Positions 1 through 7,632 of a DNA stretch of 52,195 bases are shown here, piece by piece. The notes beneath the pieces were generated by a model. It was not told the DNA's origin, did not search any database, and saw only the letters and a list, made by a program, of their open reading frames with translations. Position 1 is the stretch's first letter, and every line of letters starts with the position of its first letter. Position numbers and translations under genes: made by a program. Origin of the DNA: Tenacibaculum finnmarkense genomovar ulcerans (GTDB lineage: Bacteria; Bacteroidota; Bacteroidia; Flavobacteriales; Flavobacteriaceae); assembly GCF_900239495.1 (NCBI RefSeq), contig NZ_OENE01000048.1, positions 224,032 through 276,226 on the forward strand. Direction: 5' to 3'.

Positions 1-633
1 TTTTTTAAAACCAGTAGCTACACCATTGTCGTCATAACCTTGATGATACAATGTATTAGAACGCGTATCTTTCCACAATGTAAATGCACGAAGTTTCAAG
101 TTTTGACTCCCTTCTGTTTTCGACCCGAAAAAAAAGTGAACAGATGACCCATATTGATAAGGATAGCCTGTTGACCCAGTAGAGTTGATTGAAAGTGATA
201 TCCCTGAGCCTTTTAATTCTGGAAATAAAGCTTTTCCTGTTTTTGGCTCCAATAACTTTTGACTACTTATAAACGCCCCGTTTTCTTCATTTTTTAGCTG
301 ATAAATATCATCGTGATTGTGGTCTTTTTTCGCATAATATTCAGGCGGATGGTTTCCAAGTTTTAGCGAGTTTACGGCAGTTCCTGTTTTATCCAATTTA
401 CCGTTCCAATTTTCACGGTCATTTTCCGAAGGATGCAATATTTCATCTTGTAAATGCGTATTAAACGCTTGTTTATCCGCCTTGGCTATTAACAATTTAT
501 TTAAACCCTCAATATCTTGGACACTAATATTTTCATCAATCCAACGAATCCATTTAAAGAAGTTATAAAATTGTTTTTGGGAAGGTTTGTCGTGTGTTTC
601 AAACCATTTTTTTACGTTCTCTTGATGCTTCAT
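1..633 (-). CDS. Phage tail fibre-like protein (C-terminus cut by window edge)
   Basis: The frame is open from ATG at 633 to base 1, giving 211 codons without a stop, so the C-terminus lies outside the window. The start overlaps the stop of the upstream tail-collar gene as TAATG, a coupling used repeatedly in this operon. The N-terminus is charged and tryptophan-rich. The middle holds a segment of the kind HPSENDRENWNGKLDKTG followed by NHPPEYYAKKDHNHDDIY, which resembles the repeat and knob-like modules of phage tail fibres and pyocin fibres. Its place at the distal end of the tail operon fits a receptor-binding fibre. The host receptor cannot be predicted. The family call rests on motif style and position only. 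Confidence 0.6.
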   Translation of the reverse strand, partial: MKHQENVKKWFETHDKPSQKQFYNFFKWIRWIDENISVQDIEGLNKLLIAKADKQAFNTHLQDEILHPSENDRENWNGKLDKTGTAVNSLKLGNHPPEYYAKKDHNHDDIYQLKNEENGAFISSQKLLEPKTGKALFPELKGSGISLSINSTGSTGYPYQYGSSVHFFFGSKTEGSQNLKLRAFTLWKDTRSNTLYHQGYDDNGVATGFKK

Positions 634-1535
634 TATCCTATAAATTGAATTGGTAATGCCACAATGTATGGCGGTAAATTATTGTGAGGTTTATCGTTTC
701 CTTCAGAATCTGTTGTAAAATGATGAGTATGACTTCCTGAATCTCTTATTAAACCATTACCACTAACAAATGCACGCTTCAAATCTTGTCCTGCAAAATT
801 CGATTGCCCGCTAGAATTTCCTAAAATTGAACCCGTTTCAGAACCGTCATAACCGTCCATTACATCATGATTATGACTACCAGCTGAACGTGTTCGCCCT
901 TCATGTTGATGACTTGGCATCTCAGACCTTGTTAGTTGATGTGTTTTTTCACCGCCTTTTTTACCGATGCTATTAAATTCTGTTTGATTAGCATCGTACC
1001 CAACGAGCATACGCCCTAAAATATTATCAGTTCCGTTTTGTCCGTTTGCGATAAACCAACCTCTTTGTAATTCTGCTTGAGTTACACTTGTACCAACGTA
1101 TTTTATTTCTTTGAAAATTGGTTTAATTTCTGCTAATTCTTTTTTTAGTTCTTTTACTTTTTTTGATAAAACTATTAAATTATCAATATGCTTAAAATCA
1201 CTCCAAGGAATTGAATTTCCTGAAACTCCAAAAGTTGCATAACGAGTAAAATAAACAGGTTTTTCGGTTTTATCTTCAAAAGTTGCTTTTGTTTCTTCTT
1301 GAATAATGACAACGCTATTTTGCTTTATACCGCCACGAAATTCTAACAATTCGCCTTCTAAATAAATAAAACCGTTTGTTATTTGGTTTCCGCTAATTTC
1401 GCATCCGCTGATAATTGTTTTATCGCCCGCCAAAAAACCAAAAGCATTAAAAATCTGCCATGCTTTTTGCATTTCGGTAAGCGTATTTGTTTCCAAAGGA
1501 AAACCGCCATTTTGTTGAAAATCAAGATAATTCAT
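633..1535 (-). CDS. Phage tail collar-domain fibre protein
   Basis: The product has 300 residues. From about residue 145 it matches the phage tail-collar / microcystin-dependent protein pattern: a GWFIANGQNGT segment, then LGRMLVGYD, GGEKTHQLTRSEMPSHQHEG, an SHNH segment, and a PHNNLPPYIVALPIQ ending. The His-rich strands are typical of trimeric tail-fibre tips, where they can bind metal. About 140 preceding residues have no recognisable fold. The start overlaps the stop of the upstream gene by 4 bp (ATGA), and the stop overlaps the next fibre gene. The role is inferred as a distal tail or adhesin protein of the Mu-like prophage. Confidence 0.8.
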   Translation of the reverse strand: MNYLDFQQNGGFPLETNTLTEMQKAWQIFNAFGFLAGDKTIISGCEISGNQITNGFIYLEGELLEFRGGIKQNSVVIIQEETKATFEDKTEKPVYFTRYATFGVSGNSIPWSDFKHIDNLIVLSKKVKELKKELAEIKPIFKEIKYVGTSVTQAELQRGWFIANGQNGTDNILGRMLVGYDANQTEFNSIGKKGGEKTHQLTRSEMPSHQHEGRTRSAGSHNHDVMDGYDGSETGSILGNSSGQSNFAGQDLKRAFVSGNGLIRDSGSHTHHFTTDSEGNDKPHNNLPPYIVALPIQFIG

Positions 1536-1996
1536 ATCGCAATTATTTTATATTTTTTTGTTCCTTTTTTGAATATTTCAATCCACTTTTCGAGTGCTAT
1601 TTTTTGTGATTTTACAGTGCTATCTGGTACGTAAACAATAAAATCAATTCCTGTATCGGCATAATCAGTTTTATCATTTATAAAAAGTTTACCAAGAAAT
1701 ACTGGTTTTTGTTCCGCCCGTGTATAAATATAATGTCGCTCAAATTGATTGCCATCACCAATTCTGATACGTCTTAAATCGGCATCAAAAACATCATTTA
1801 AGGCTTTACGTAAATAGCATCTTTGCCCATTATGATTTAAAATAAATTCATCAGCAACCCGCATTTTTAAAAATTCGGCGTGTAAATTAGCTACTGGAGA
1901 TATGAGCGTTTTTATAAAACCAATCATTTTTGGTTTGCGTAAATCGGTAGGTAATAAAAGTATTGCCCATTTATAAAAATCAATATTATACCACAT
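1532..1996 (-). CDS. Phage tail protein of unknown function (gpI-position)
   Basis: The frame is open upstream to 2059. I prefer ATG at 1996 (MWYNIDFYK), which gives 154 residues and an 11-bp overlap with the preceding gene instead of 74 bp. No conserved domain is recognised. The N-terminal third is hydrophobic and basic (YKWAILLLPTDLRKP), and the rest is mixed alpha/beta. It lies between a baseplate J-like gene and the collar-fibre gene, where myophages usually encode the gpI-type protein linking baseplate and fibre. That role is inferred from position only. Its end overlaps the next start by 4 bp. Confidence 0.6.
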   Translation of the reverse strand: MWYNIDFYKWAILLLPTDLRKPKMIGFIKTLISPVANLHAEFLKMRVADEFILNHNGQRCYLRKALNDVFDADLRRIRIGDGNQFERHYIYTRAEQKPVFLGKLFINDKTDYADTGIDFIVYVPDSTVKSQKIALEKWIEIFKKGTKKYKIIAI

Positions 1997-2819
1997 AACT
2001 AATATTTTCAAAAGTTTCAATTTCGAAATAACCACTTGCGGGTATTTTACTAACTTCAATTAATTGAGGTGTTCCGTGTGTATCTTTTGAAGCGTCTAAA
2101 GAGCTACTTTTTACCTCCACAATATGTGCGATTTTAACGCCTTTAATCGCCTGTAATTTATCGACCATTGTTTGCAATATTAACTCGCCATCAAAAGGCA
2201 ATTCTTTCATAAACTGCTGTAAAGCTTCTTCAATTGGTTTATTTCCGTGTAATATTGACATACCAGTTTCATCTAAAACTAAGGCATCTCTATAAATTTT
2301 TAAGGTTAAAAATAGTTTATCCGCTAAATGATTGATAACGGTAATATCATCTCCAGCAAATTTAATTTCTTCAAAATACTGCTCTAAAGATTCTTCTTGT
2401 TGTGGCGTAATTCTTGAAAGTTTTCCGTTTATTTCGGTGGCAACTTTTATAACAATTGTTCCTGGTACTTCACCATCATTTGCGGTGGCATATTTTATAA
2501 TTTTTGAAGCGTCTATTTCTTCGGATGTTGCTGTTTCATTTTTAAATTTATCGGTATCAGCAATTAAATCAAAACCATTTTGAAAAGCTAATGCCATAAT
2601 TCTGTACCACGGTAATGTTCCTGCTTTTTCGTGCGCCAATCTATAATCTATGTACTTTCGGTGAGCATCAAAATAGCTTCGTAAATCTTGAAAACAAAAA
2701 GCCACGATAAACAAAAACAAATTCCAAATAGATACTTTGCTAGTACTATTTAAGTCTTTTAAGGAACTTTCATTTTCCTTAATGGCTATCATTTTAGCTT
2801 TAATTTCTTGTACTTTCAT
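1986..2819 (-). CDS. Putative baseplate J-like protein
   Basis: The product has 277 residues. The C-terminal half has the pattern seen at the end of baseplate J proteins: a GTIVIKVA strand, a stretch with LEQYFEEIKFAGDDITV, then repeated short beta elements ending in strand-rich sequence. The N-terminal region contains a short hydrophobic helix (IWNLFLFIVAFCF) and a helical stretch with many charged residues. It follows the gp25/W-like and LysM-like genes, where J is expected in Mu and P2-type tails. No catalytic motif is visible. The homology is weak by eye, so the name rests on gene order plus the C-terminal pattern. Confidence 0.5.
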   Translation of the reverse strand: MKVQEIKAKMIAIKENESSLKDLNSTSKVSIWNLFLFIVAFCFQDLRSYFDAHRKYIDYRLAHEKAGTLPWYRIMALAFQNGFDLIADTDKFKNETATSEEIDASKIIKYATANDGEVPGTIVIKVATEINGKLSRITPQQEESLEQYFEEIKFAGDDITVINHLADKLFLTLKIYRDALVLDETGMSILHGNKPIEEALQQFMKELPFDGELILQTMVDKLQAIKGVKIAHIVEVKSSSLDASKDTHGTPQLIEVSKIPASGYFEIETFENISYVV

Positions 2820-2856
2820 GGTCTTTTTTAAGTCTTTTTTGAATTATTCCTGAGCT

Positions 2857-3156
2857 TTAGCTCACTTTAAAATCAATTCCAATTGCCCAGCATCCGATGC
2901 CTTCACAACCTGTAATTACATCAATATTAGTTTGTGTTAATGCCGTTGCAGGAAGTATTTTTTTTGCTTGATAATAGTTTAAATGGTCTTTATTATAAAT
3001 AACATTTTCAGGAATAATAATTTTATCTCCAGTTTCAATAACCTCACTTGGTGCTTTATTATTAGCTCTTGCAATTAAGGAAGCGTTAACGGCTAAACCT
3101 GTTGTTAAGATTGCGATATCTAAAAAAGATTGTTTATTGAGTGCTATTATTTGCAT
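2857..3156 (-). CDS. Small LysM-like phage tail protein
   Basis: This is a 99-residue protein. Residues 7 to about 55 resemble a degenerate LysM fold: FLDIAILTTGLAVNASLIARANN, then an E-TGDKIIIPENV segment. A conserved-looking tail follows (NYYQAKKILPATALT, then GIGCWAIGIDFKVS). LysM-type proteins bind baseplate parts or peptidoglycan in contractile tails. The gene overlaps the end of the upstream coiled-coil gene by 23 bp and sits inside the baseplate block. I have seen this ending in proteins of Bacteroidota phages, but the exact family name is uncertain. Confidence 0.6.
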   Translation of the reverse strand: MQIIALNKQSFLDIAILTTGLAVNASLIARANNKAPSEVIETGDKIIIPENVIYNKDHLNYYQAKKILPATALTQTNIDVITGCEGIGCWAIGIDFKVS

Positions 3157-3571
3157 CTTTAAGTTGCTTTTTTAACAATTTGTTTTCGGTGTCTTTTTCA
3201 CGAAGCTCTCTTTTTAAAGAAAGTATAAATTTGTTTTTTAGCTTTATCTCGTCTTCTAACAAGTTATTTTTTCGCTTATATGAAGACTCCAGCTGGCTCA
3301 TTTCTTCGGTCATCATTTGAAACTTTCGTTCCCATAACTGAGAAGTTTCTTGATATTTTTTTTCGTACCGAATCGGTAAATCATCCAATGCTGATTTATA
3401 CATATCAATAACCTTAGAGCCGTTATCAATTTCTTTGCTTTCAGCATCTGCCTCAACACCTTTTGTAATAGCATTATTTTTTCTTCGCTCCAAAATTGCC
3501 ATTCCAACTCCTCCAGCTCCTAAAGTGTAACTCAATATTTCGCCTATATTTTCTTGTATAAAACTTACCAT
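3134..3571 (-). CDS. Membrane-anchored coiled-coil phage protein
   Basis: This is a 145-residue protein. A short hydrophobic helix lies at about residues 8-27 (IGEILSYTLGAGGVGMAIL). Then comes a long, highly charged heptad-type coiled coil from about residue 60 to the end. The start overlaps the stop of the gp25-like gene (TAATG). A single-span membrane protein with a coiled coil in a lysis or tail block could be a holin accessory, an inner-membrane spanin-like factor or a structural protein. The sequence does not decide, and no holin motif is recognised. Confidence 0.5.
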   Translation of the reverse strand: MVSFIQENIGEILSYTLGAGGVGMAILERRKNNAITKGVEADAESKEIDNGSKVIDMYKSALDDLPIRYEKKYQETSQLWERKFQMMTEEMSQLESSYKRKNNLLEDEIKLKNKFILSLKRELREKDTENKLLKKQLKDANNSTQ

Positions 3572-3852
3572 TAAATTTTAATTTTCAGGTTTTCAAAACC
3601 TCCAGTTAAATCAATCGTTGGATTTTTATAACCAACATATTCTAGTTGCATCTTTAAATTTCGTTTAAATTCAATTTCAGAAACATTGGTTTTTATATAA
3701 TTAATCGCACCAAAACCAACTAAAGGAAATTCTTTAAACTCGCCTTTATTAGAAAGTAAAACAATTTCAACGTTTTGTTGATCCGATTTTCCAATCACAA
3801 AATCACCGTTTTCAATCGCTAAGTCACCATTTTCATCAAGTAATAAATCCAT
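3571..3852 (-). CDS. Baseplate wedge protein, gp25 / gpW-like
   Basis: The 93-residue protein starts with the repeated acidic beta pattern LLDENGDLAIENGDFVIGKSDQQNVE, followed by LLSNKGEFKEFPLVGFGAINY and a C-terminal LKMQLEYVGY segment. This is typical of the DUF2634 / gp25-like wedge proteins of contractile tails. The size fits the family, which is usually about 90-130 residues. It lies between the spike-associated small gene and the coiled-coil gene and is coupled to the latter by TAATG. The role is inferred to be building the baseplate wedge that triggers sheath contraction. Confidence 0.7.
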   Translation of the reverse strand: MDLLLDENGDLAIENGDFVIGKSDQQNVEIVLLSNKGEFKEFPLVGFGAINYIKTNVSEIEFKRNLKMQLEYVGYKNPTIDLTGGFENLKIKI

Positions 3853-3857
3853 AATTA

Positions 3858-4070
3858 TTATTTAATTATACCTGTTCCTGTTACTGGTCCACCTGTGGCA
3901 CTAGCTCCAGTAACGGTGGTAGTTCTACCAATAACAAAATCGTTAATTGCTTTTGCTTCTTTAAGCGCCATTTCTTTGCGTGCTACTTCGGGTTTTATCG
4001 TTGGATTATTCGAATATTCTTCACGGATTTCAAATAATTTATCGGCTAATTGCTTTTGAGTGCTAGGCAT
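3858..4070 (-). CDS. Small phage protein of unknown function next to the spike gene
   Basis: This is a 70-residue protein with a helical charged N-terminus (about residues 1-45) and a Thr/Gly-rich tail (VTGASATGGPVTGTGIIK). The start overlaps the stop of the spike gene (TAATG), so it is probably translated with it. Small proteins with Gly/Thr-rich tails next to gpV-type spikes can be spike-tip or assembly factors. No specific family was recognised. Confidence 0.5.
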   Translation of the reverse strand: MPSTQKQLADKLFEIREEYSNNPTIKPEVARKEMALKEAKAINDFVIGRTTTVTGASATGGPVTGTGIIK

Positions 4071-4555
4071 TATTTAAGTACTTTATTAAAACGTTTTTTT
4101 ATGGCATTCATCGCAGGAACATTAATTGTATTTCCTTGGATAACTAAAATTTTATTTAGCTCATCAATTAAATCATTGACAATTGTTTTAAAGGATTCTC
4201 CTTTATTACCAACGGATAAACCTTGTTTATTACAATCAACTTCAAATTCATCAATTTGAATAGTAACACGGTCAATTTCGGTGTATTTTATAATGGCTGT
4301 TTCTTGCGGATTATTTTCAATTTCAACAACTAAAACCTCCGAGTTTATTTTTGGATATACAATAAAAGAACTTTCAAAATCGCCAACAACGGCATTTAAA
4401 CGCACGTCTAATAATTCAGATAAATGTTCTCTTTCAACGGTGCAAGTAGTTTCTGTAATTTCAGTTACTTTGCCGATACTTGTTTTTAAAGCCTTTTTAG
4501 AAACCGAATTAATAGCCCGAACAAACTCTTCCATGATATTTTTGTTAAAAGCCAA
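4070..4555 (-). CDS. Baseplate spike protein, gpV / Mu gp45-like
   Basis: The product has 161 residues. About residues 24-100 form an OB-fold-like strand series (IGKVTEITETTCTVERE, then a SEVLVVEIENNPQETAIIKY segment). It ends with a helix containing LIDELNKILVIQG, as in phage baseplate puncturing spikes of the gpV/gp45 class. These form the trimeric needle that pierces the outer membrane. The N-terminus overlaps the upstream spanin-like gene by 70 bp. An internal ATG at 4534 would reduce this to 49 bp, so the start is not settled. Its place after the hub gene supports the call. Confidence 0.65.
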   Translation of the reverse strand: MAFNKNIMEEFVRAINSVSKKALKTSIGKVTEITETTCTVEREHLSELLDVRLNAVVGDFESSFIVYPKINSEVLVVEIENNPQETAIIKYTEIDRVTIQIDEFEVDCNKQGLSVGNKGESFKTIVNDLIDELNKILVIQGNTINVPAMNAIKKRFNKVLK

Positions 4556-5052
4556 ACGCTTATAATTACTATTGAAATTTTACCTATTGCAATCCAAAGC
4601 TTTTGCCACCAGCTCAATTGTTTTTCAATAATTTTAGCGGGTAGTGTTATTGTTTTAATTTTACTTATTTGCTCTTGAATATGTTGTTCTTTCCATTTTA
4701 CAAATAGCTTTTGGGCTTTAGCTTTACAACTCACACTTAAAATATTATTCTCTAAATGTACCCTTGGAGGTTTTAAAATTTCCCCTGATATTTCCTTTGG
4801 AATTACTGAGTTATAATAAAAGTTACTTTTTTCATTTTCTTCTTGAGAAACAAGTATCGGATTATTATTAATACATTTAATGTAAGCGAAATAAAAAGAG
4901 CTATCTTTTTTGGTTGAAAAAATAGTATCTCTCAATATTTCTTTTATAATTTTTTTAGATTCAATACTTGTACTTTCAGTAGGTGGTTTAATCGTTTTAC
5001 AACTCACTAAACAAACTATTAAAAGCATACTTAAACAATATTTAAACATCAT
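4486..5052 (-). CDS. Candidate unimolecular spanin (lipoprotein with C-terminal membrane helix)
   Basis: This 188-residue protein has a lipoprotein signal with lipobox LVSC (Cys at residue 18). A periplasmic region of about 125 residues follows. The last 43 residues contain the aromatic motif LSWWQKLW and a membrane helix at about residues 152-172 (IAIGKISIVIISVWLL), then a basic cytoplasmic end. An outer-membrane lipid anchor plus an inner-membrane C-terminal helix on one chain is the topology of u-spanins such as phage T1 gp11, which fuse the two membranes in the last lysis step. The gene starts 1 bp after the hub stop. No sequence homology to T1 gp11 is claimed; the call is by topology. 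Confidence 0.55.
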   Translation of the reverse strand: MMFKYCLSMLLIVCLVSCKTIKPPTESTSIESKKIIKEILRDTIFSTKKDSSFYFAYIKCINNNPILVSQEENEKSNFYYNSVIPKEISGEILKPPRVHLENNILSVSCKAKAQKLFVKWKEQHIQEQISKIKTITLPAKIIEKQLSWWQKLWIAIGKISIVIISVWLLTKISWKSLFGLLIRFLKRL

Positions 5053-5053
5053 T

Positions 5054-6055
5054 TTATTTGATTTTAAAGGATACCTTATTTGTCCGTTTGTATCCGTCAG
5101 ATTTATTAATATTTACAATAACACTCTCCACAAAAAGAGTCATATCTCGATGTTTGTCTGGATAGTTTGGGTCTGTTAATTTCATGCTATCTCCAGCATT
5201 TGTAAAAGGAATTGCCCAACTATCTAATGCACCACCGTAACCTGTATAAACATGGGTATCGTGTATTTTATGCACCCATTCTTTTACTTCATTTTCTGAT
5301 AAATTTAAAGGTAAATGCAACGTTCTATGATCGCCACTTGTATCGCCATATTCATAGGTTATCTTTTTAGAAGTTCCTGTTTGATGACTAATCCCTTTAT
5401 AAAATCGTTTCCGTTGCTCTTTCGTTTCATATTTTAAACTGTTAGAATTGCGGATATTTTTACCAAAAACAAAATCATGCGATACTGCGGGTTTAAAATC
5501 AACGGTAAGCCCTGCGGTTAAAACTTTATTCTTAAAATAGCATCGAATCCCATACTGTTGCTTGAGTTCTTCAATAACTTTATAAGGCGTTGCATTTTCA
5601 ATCATAAATTTACCAAGAGGCATATTTAAAGCTTCAATTTCATAGGCTGGAGCGATAAACTTTAACAAATCTTCTAAGGTTACTGAAGCGAAAGTTTTAT
5701 TTATTTTTTCTTTCTTTTTCAGTTGATACATTTCATCTTCACAGATTAAAAGCAACGGAATTTCTGCACCAATTTCATCAATATAGCCTTCAAATTCTAC
5801 TTTTAACTCGTCGTTATATCCAGCTTCTATTTTAATAGTATCGCCTGATTTTATGATTTCGAGCAAGTTCTTTTGTGCCAATGATACATTTTCGCCATTT
5901 TCCTGTGCATTTTTAAACGCTCTAGGAAGTGTAATTTTAGCAGTATCTGAAAACTTTTCAATGGTATTTTCTATATAAATAGATTCTACAACGCCAAATT
6001 GTATTGCTTCATTAATAGTGATTTTTACGGCAATATTATAATACTGATAATTCAT
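5054..6055 (-). CDS. Baseplate hub / late control gpD-like protein
   Basis: This is a 333-residue protein. The N-terminal half has hub-type beta barrels (IYIENTIEKFSDTAKITLPR, then SGDTIKIEAGYNDELKVEFEGYIDEIG). A domain resembling the YKVIEELKQQYGIRCYFKN element of gp27/gpD hubs follows, and the C-terminus (FVESVIVNINKSDGYKRTNKVSFKI) matches the closing strand of the same family. In contractile tails the hub joins the tube to the spike. It lies between the DUF6046-like gene and the spanin/spike genes. Length and order fit Mu gp44 or P2 D counterparts. It is well supported by pattern, though no residue-level alignment was possible. Confidence 0.75.
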   Translation of the reverse strand: MNYQYYNIAVKITINEAIQFGVVESIYIENTIEKFSDTAKITLPRAFKNAQENGENVSLAQKNLLEIIKSGDTIKIEAGYNDELKVEFEGYIDEIGAEIPLLLICEDEMYQLKKKEKINKTFASVTLEDLLKFIAPAYEIEALNMPLGKFMIENATPYKVIEELKQQYGIRCYFKNKVLTAGLTVDFKPAVSHDFVFGKNIRNSNSLKYETKEQRKRFYKGISHQTGTSKKITYEYGDTSGDHRTLHLPLNLSENEVKEWVHKIHDTHVYTGYGGALDSWAIPFTNAGDSMKLTDPNYPDKHRDMTLFVESVIVNINKSDGYKRTNKVSFKIK

Positions 6056-6056
6056 T

Positions 6057-6656
6057 TTACATCGGATTTAATAGCGTGTAATTAACTCCTTTTATGCTTT
6101 TAGCCGATAAACTAATTTGTACGGTATCGGCAAAACCCTCTACTGGCGTTATTGAAATGGCGGTTAAATAAATACTATCAATATCTTTGTCATAAAACTG
6201 TTCACCATAAACTTCAATAATATCATTATGCTCAAAAAAACGAGCTAATAAATCTATTTTATATGAAGGATATTCACGGTTATCAACATCTATTAAAATA
6301 CCTCGAATATCAATAGACCACGGTTTTGTACCCCAACGTTCCACAACAACGCTATCACTTCCTGATGCTTCCGTTTCAATCAAATTTTTCTCTCGAGAAA
6401 AACTTACCATTAACGGCGGTGCGTATGTAGTAGCATTTTTACCAGTAATCATTTCGCCAAATAACAATTCTTCGCCCGCGTACTTAAAAGTGATATTTTC
6501 GGCGTCTGAACAAGCATCGTTATAAAATTCAACATCATACTTATTATCTTCTTTAATAAGTATTGCTTTGTTTAGTAATTTGCTAATTGCAACCGCTCCA
6601 AAAGCGGCTGCATAACGAGCCGCTAAATTTATAACAATGGCTTCTCCGTTATTCAT
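6057..6656 (-). CDS. Phage baseplate/tail protein, DUF6046-like
   Basis: The product has 199 residues. After an Ala-rich helix, the segment TEASGSDSVVVERWGTKPW and IDIRGILID is followed by a YKIDLLARFFEHNDIIEVYGEQF segment. A strand-rich end (VQISLSAKSI) closes the chain. This is the pattern of the DUF6046 proteins found in Bacteroidota phages, which resemble the gp53/LysM-type proteins joining tube and hub. The start overlaps by 8 bp the end of the frameshifted chaperone extension, which ends at 6649. A structural role is inferred from its place between chaperone and hub. Confidence 0.6.
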   Translation of the reverse strand: MNNGEAIVINLAARYAAAFGAVAISKLLNKAILIKEDNKYDVEFYNDACSDAENITFKYAGEELLFGEMITGKNATTYAPPLMVSFSREKNLIETEASGSDSVVVERWGTKPWSIDIRGILIDVDNREYPSYKIDLLARFFEHNDIIEVYGEQFYDKDIDSIYLTAISITPVEGFADTVQISLSAKSIKGVNYTLLNPM

Positions 6657-7157
6657 TTGTTTTAATTGTTAAAATACCTTGAGTTGATAACCAGTTTATT
6701 TGTGCCCATTTTATAGCCCAAACATCATCCGTTAATTTTTCAGGAAAAGGGATATGTAAAAAATGACTAATCAAAGCATCCGCCTTAAAATATAAATCGA
6801 ATGCTTCTTCTTCGTTAAGCCTAGAACATCGCTCTAAACTTTCCCAAACTTTCCCTGGCGTATTGGAATTAAATCCATTAATAAACCTGCAACGGCATAA
6901 AACAATCCGTCATCGTTTACCACTTCCTCTTTACTTGTTAGCAAACAATTTTTCACTAAAATTTCTTGTCCTTTTTTGGGATCAGATTGCATGAATTTCA
7001 TCGTTTGCCCCACAACGCTACGCTTTGGAATAATTGCCAATACTTCCAGCTCGTCGATATTAAAATCGTCTAATGGTAAGATCAACGACTTTAATTTGTC
7101 GCCGTGTTGTTTTTTTAGCGTTTCTTTTACTTCTTTACTAACTTCTTTTAATGCCAT
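6649..7157 (-). CDS. Tail assembly chaperone G-T, -1 frameshift product
   Basis: This is the predicted fusion of the 107-residue chaperone with a second frame of 66 codons ending in TAA at 6649-6651. The junction is the heptamer G GGA AAG (minus strand, bases 6855-6849), in phase as X XXY YYZ. This is the sequence lambda uses to make gpG-T. After the slip, reading continues as V-W-E-S-L-E-R and ends LSTQGILTIKTNE, giving about 169 residues. The extension is rich in Trp and acidic residues and has no good start codon of its own. The lambda G/GT pair recruits tube protein to the tape measure; the same job is inferred here. Confidence 0.7.
6834..7157 (-). CDS. Tail assembly chaperone, short G-like form
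   Basis: This is the unshifted product of 107 residues, ending at TAG 6834-6836. It is helical and charged, with a central segment VVGQTMKFMQSDPKKGQEILVKNCLL like chaperones of contractile and siphophage tails. It lies directly after the tube gene, the expected place. The tape measure gene that normally follows is missing here and sits at 16571 on the other strand. The slippery site lies four codons before the stop, so most ribosomes would make this short form. Confidence 0.7.
   Translation of the reverse strand: MALKEVSKEVKETLKKQHGDKLKSLILPLDDFNIDELEVLAIIPKRSVVGQTMKFMQSDPKKGQEILVKNCLLTSKEEVVNDDGLFYAVAGLLMDLIPIRQGKFGKV
6849..6855 (-). promoter_or_regulatory. Programmed -1 ribosomal frameshift site (GGGAAAG)
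   Basis: On the minus strand the 0-frame codons CAG GGA AAG TTT contain G GGA AAG in the correct phase for tandem slippage to GGG AAA. The 0-frame stop follows 12 nt later, and the -1 frame is open for 66 further codons. The heptamer is identical to the lambda G-T site. I could not fold the downstream RNA, so a stimulatory structure is not shown. Confidence 0.75.
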
Positions 7158-7214
7158 TTTAAAGGGTATTTAAATCTTGTTTAATTTTTTTGTTTAAAAC
7201 CTTATTTTAAAAAA

Positions 7215-7631
7215 TTAAGGTGCTACGTTTAATTTCACTTTTAAAGCAAATAAATCGTAATCTTTTACCAGCCCCATGTCGCCAGATACTTCACGACCTT
7301 CATTTTGAAATTTCGCCAAAATAGTATCCACAACTATAATATTGAACTCATTGACAAACTCTACGGTAATCAAAAAAGGCTTAATATTCATAATACTTCC
7401 TTTTGATGCAGTTTCAAAAGGAGTAATATCGTGCATCATTATAGCTATTGATGCATTTGGTTTAATTTTACCGTGAGACCATGAAGTCGGATTTGCCCCT
7501 AATGAATAATTCAATTGATTTTCCTGTTCGTTTCCGTAGGTAATTTTAGTTACTTCTAAAGGAACTCCATTTAATTGAACTTTTACGTCGGCAGAATCGT
7601 ATGCTTTTCCGTTTCTTGTAACTTTTGACAT
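7215..7631 (-). CDS. Tail tube protein
   Basis: This 138-residue beta-rich protein directly follows the sheath gene, the usual sheath-tube order of contractile tails. The N-terminus (SADVKVQLNGVPLEVTKITYG) and alternating strands through LFALKVKLNVAP match small tube proteins of Mu gpM type. It would polymerise into the inner tail tube through which DNA passes. The frameshift chaperone gene follows, as expected for the factor that holds tube subunits. The family match is by pattern and position. Confidence 0.75.
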   Translation of the reverse strand: MSKVTRNGKAYDSADVKVQLNGVPLEVTKITYGNEQENQLNYSLGANPTSWSHGKIKPNASIAIMMHDITPFETASKGSIMNIKPFLITVEFVNEFNIIVVDTILAKFQNEGREVSGDMGLVKDYDLFALKVKLNVAP

Positions 7632-7632
7632 T

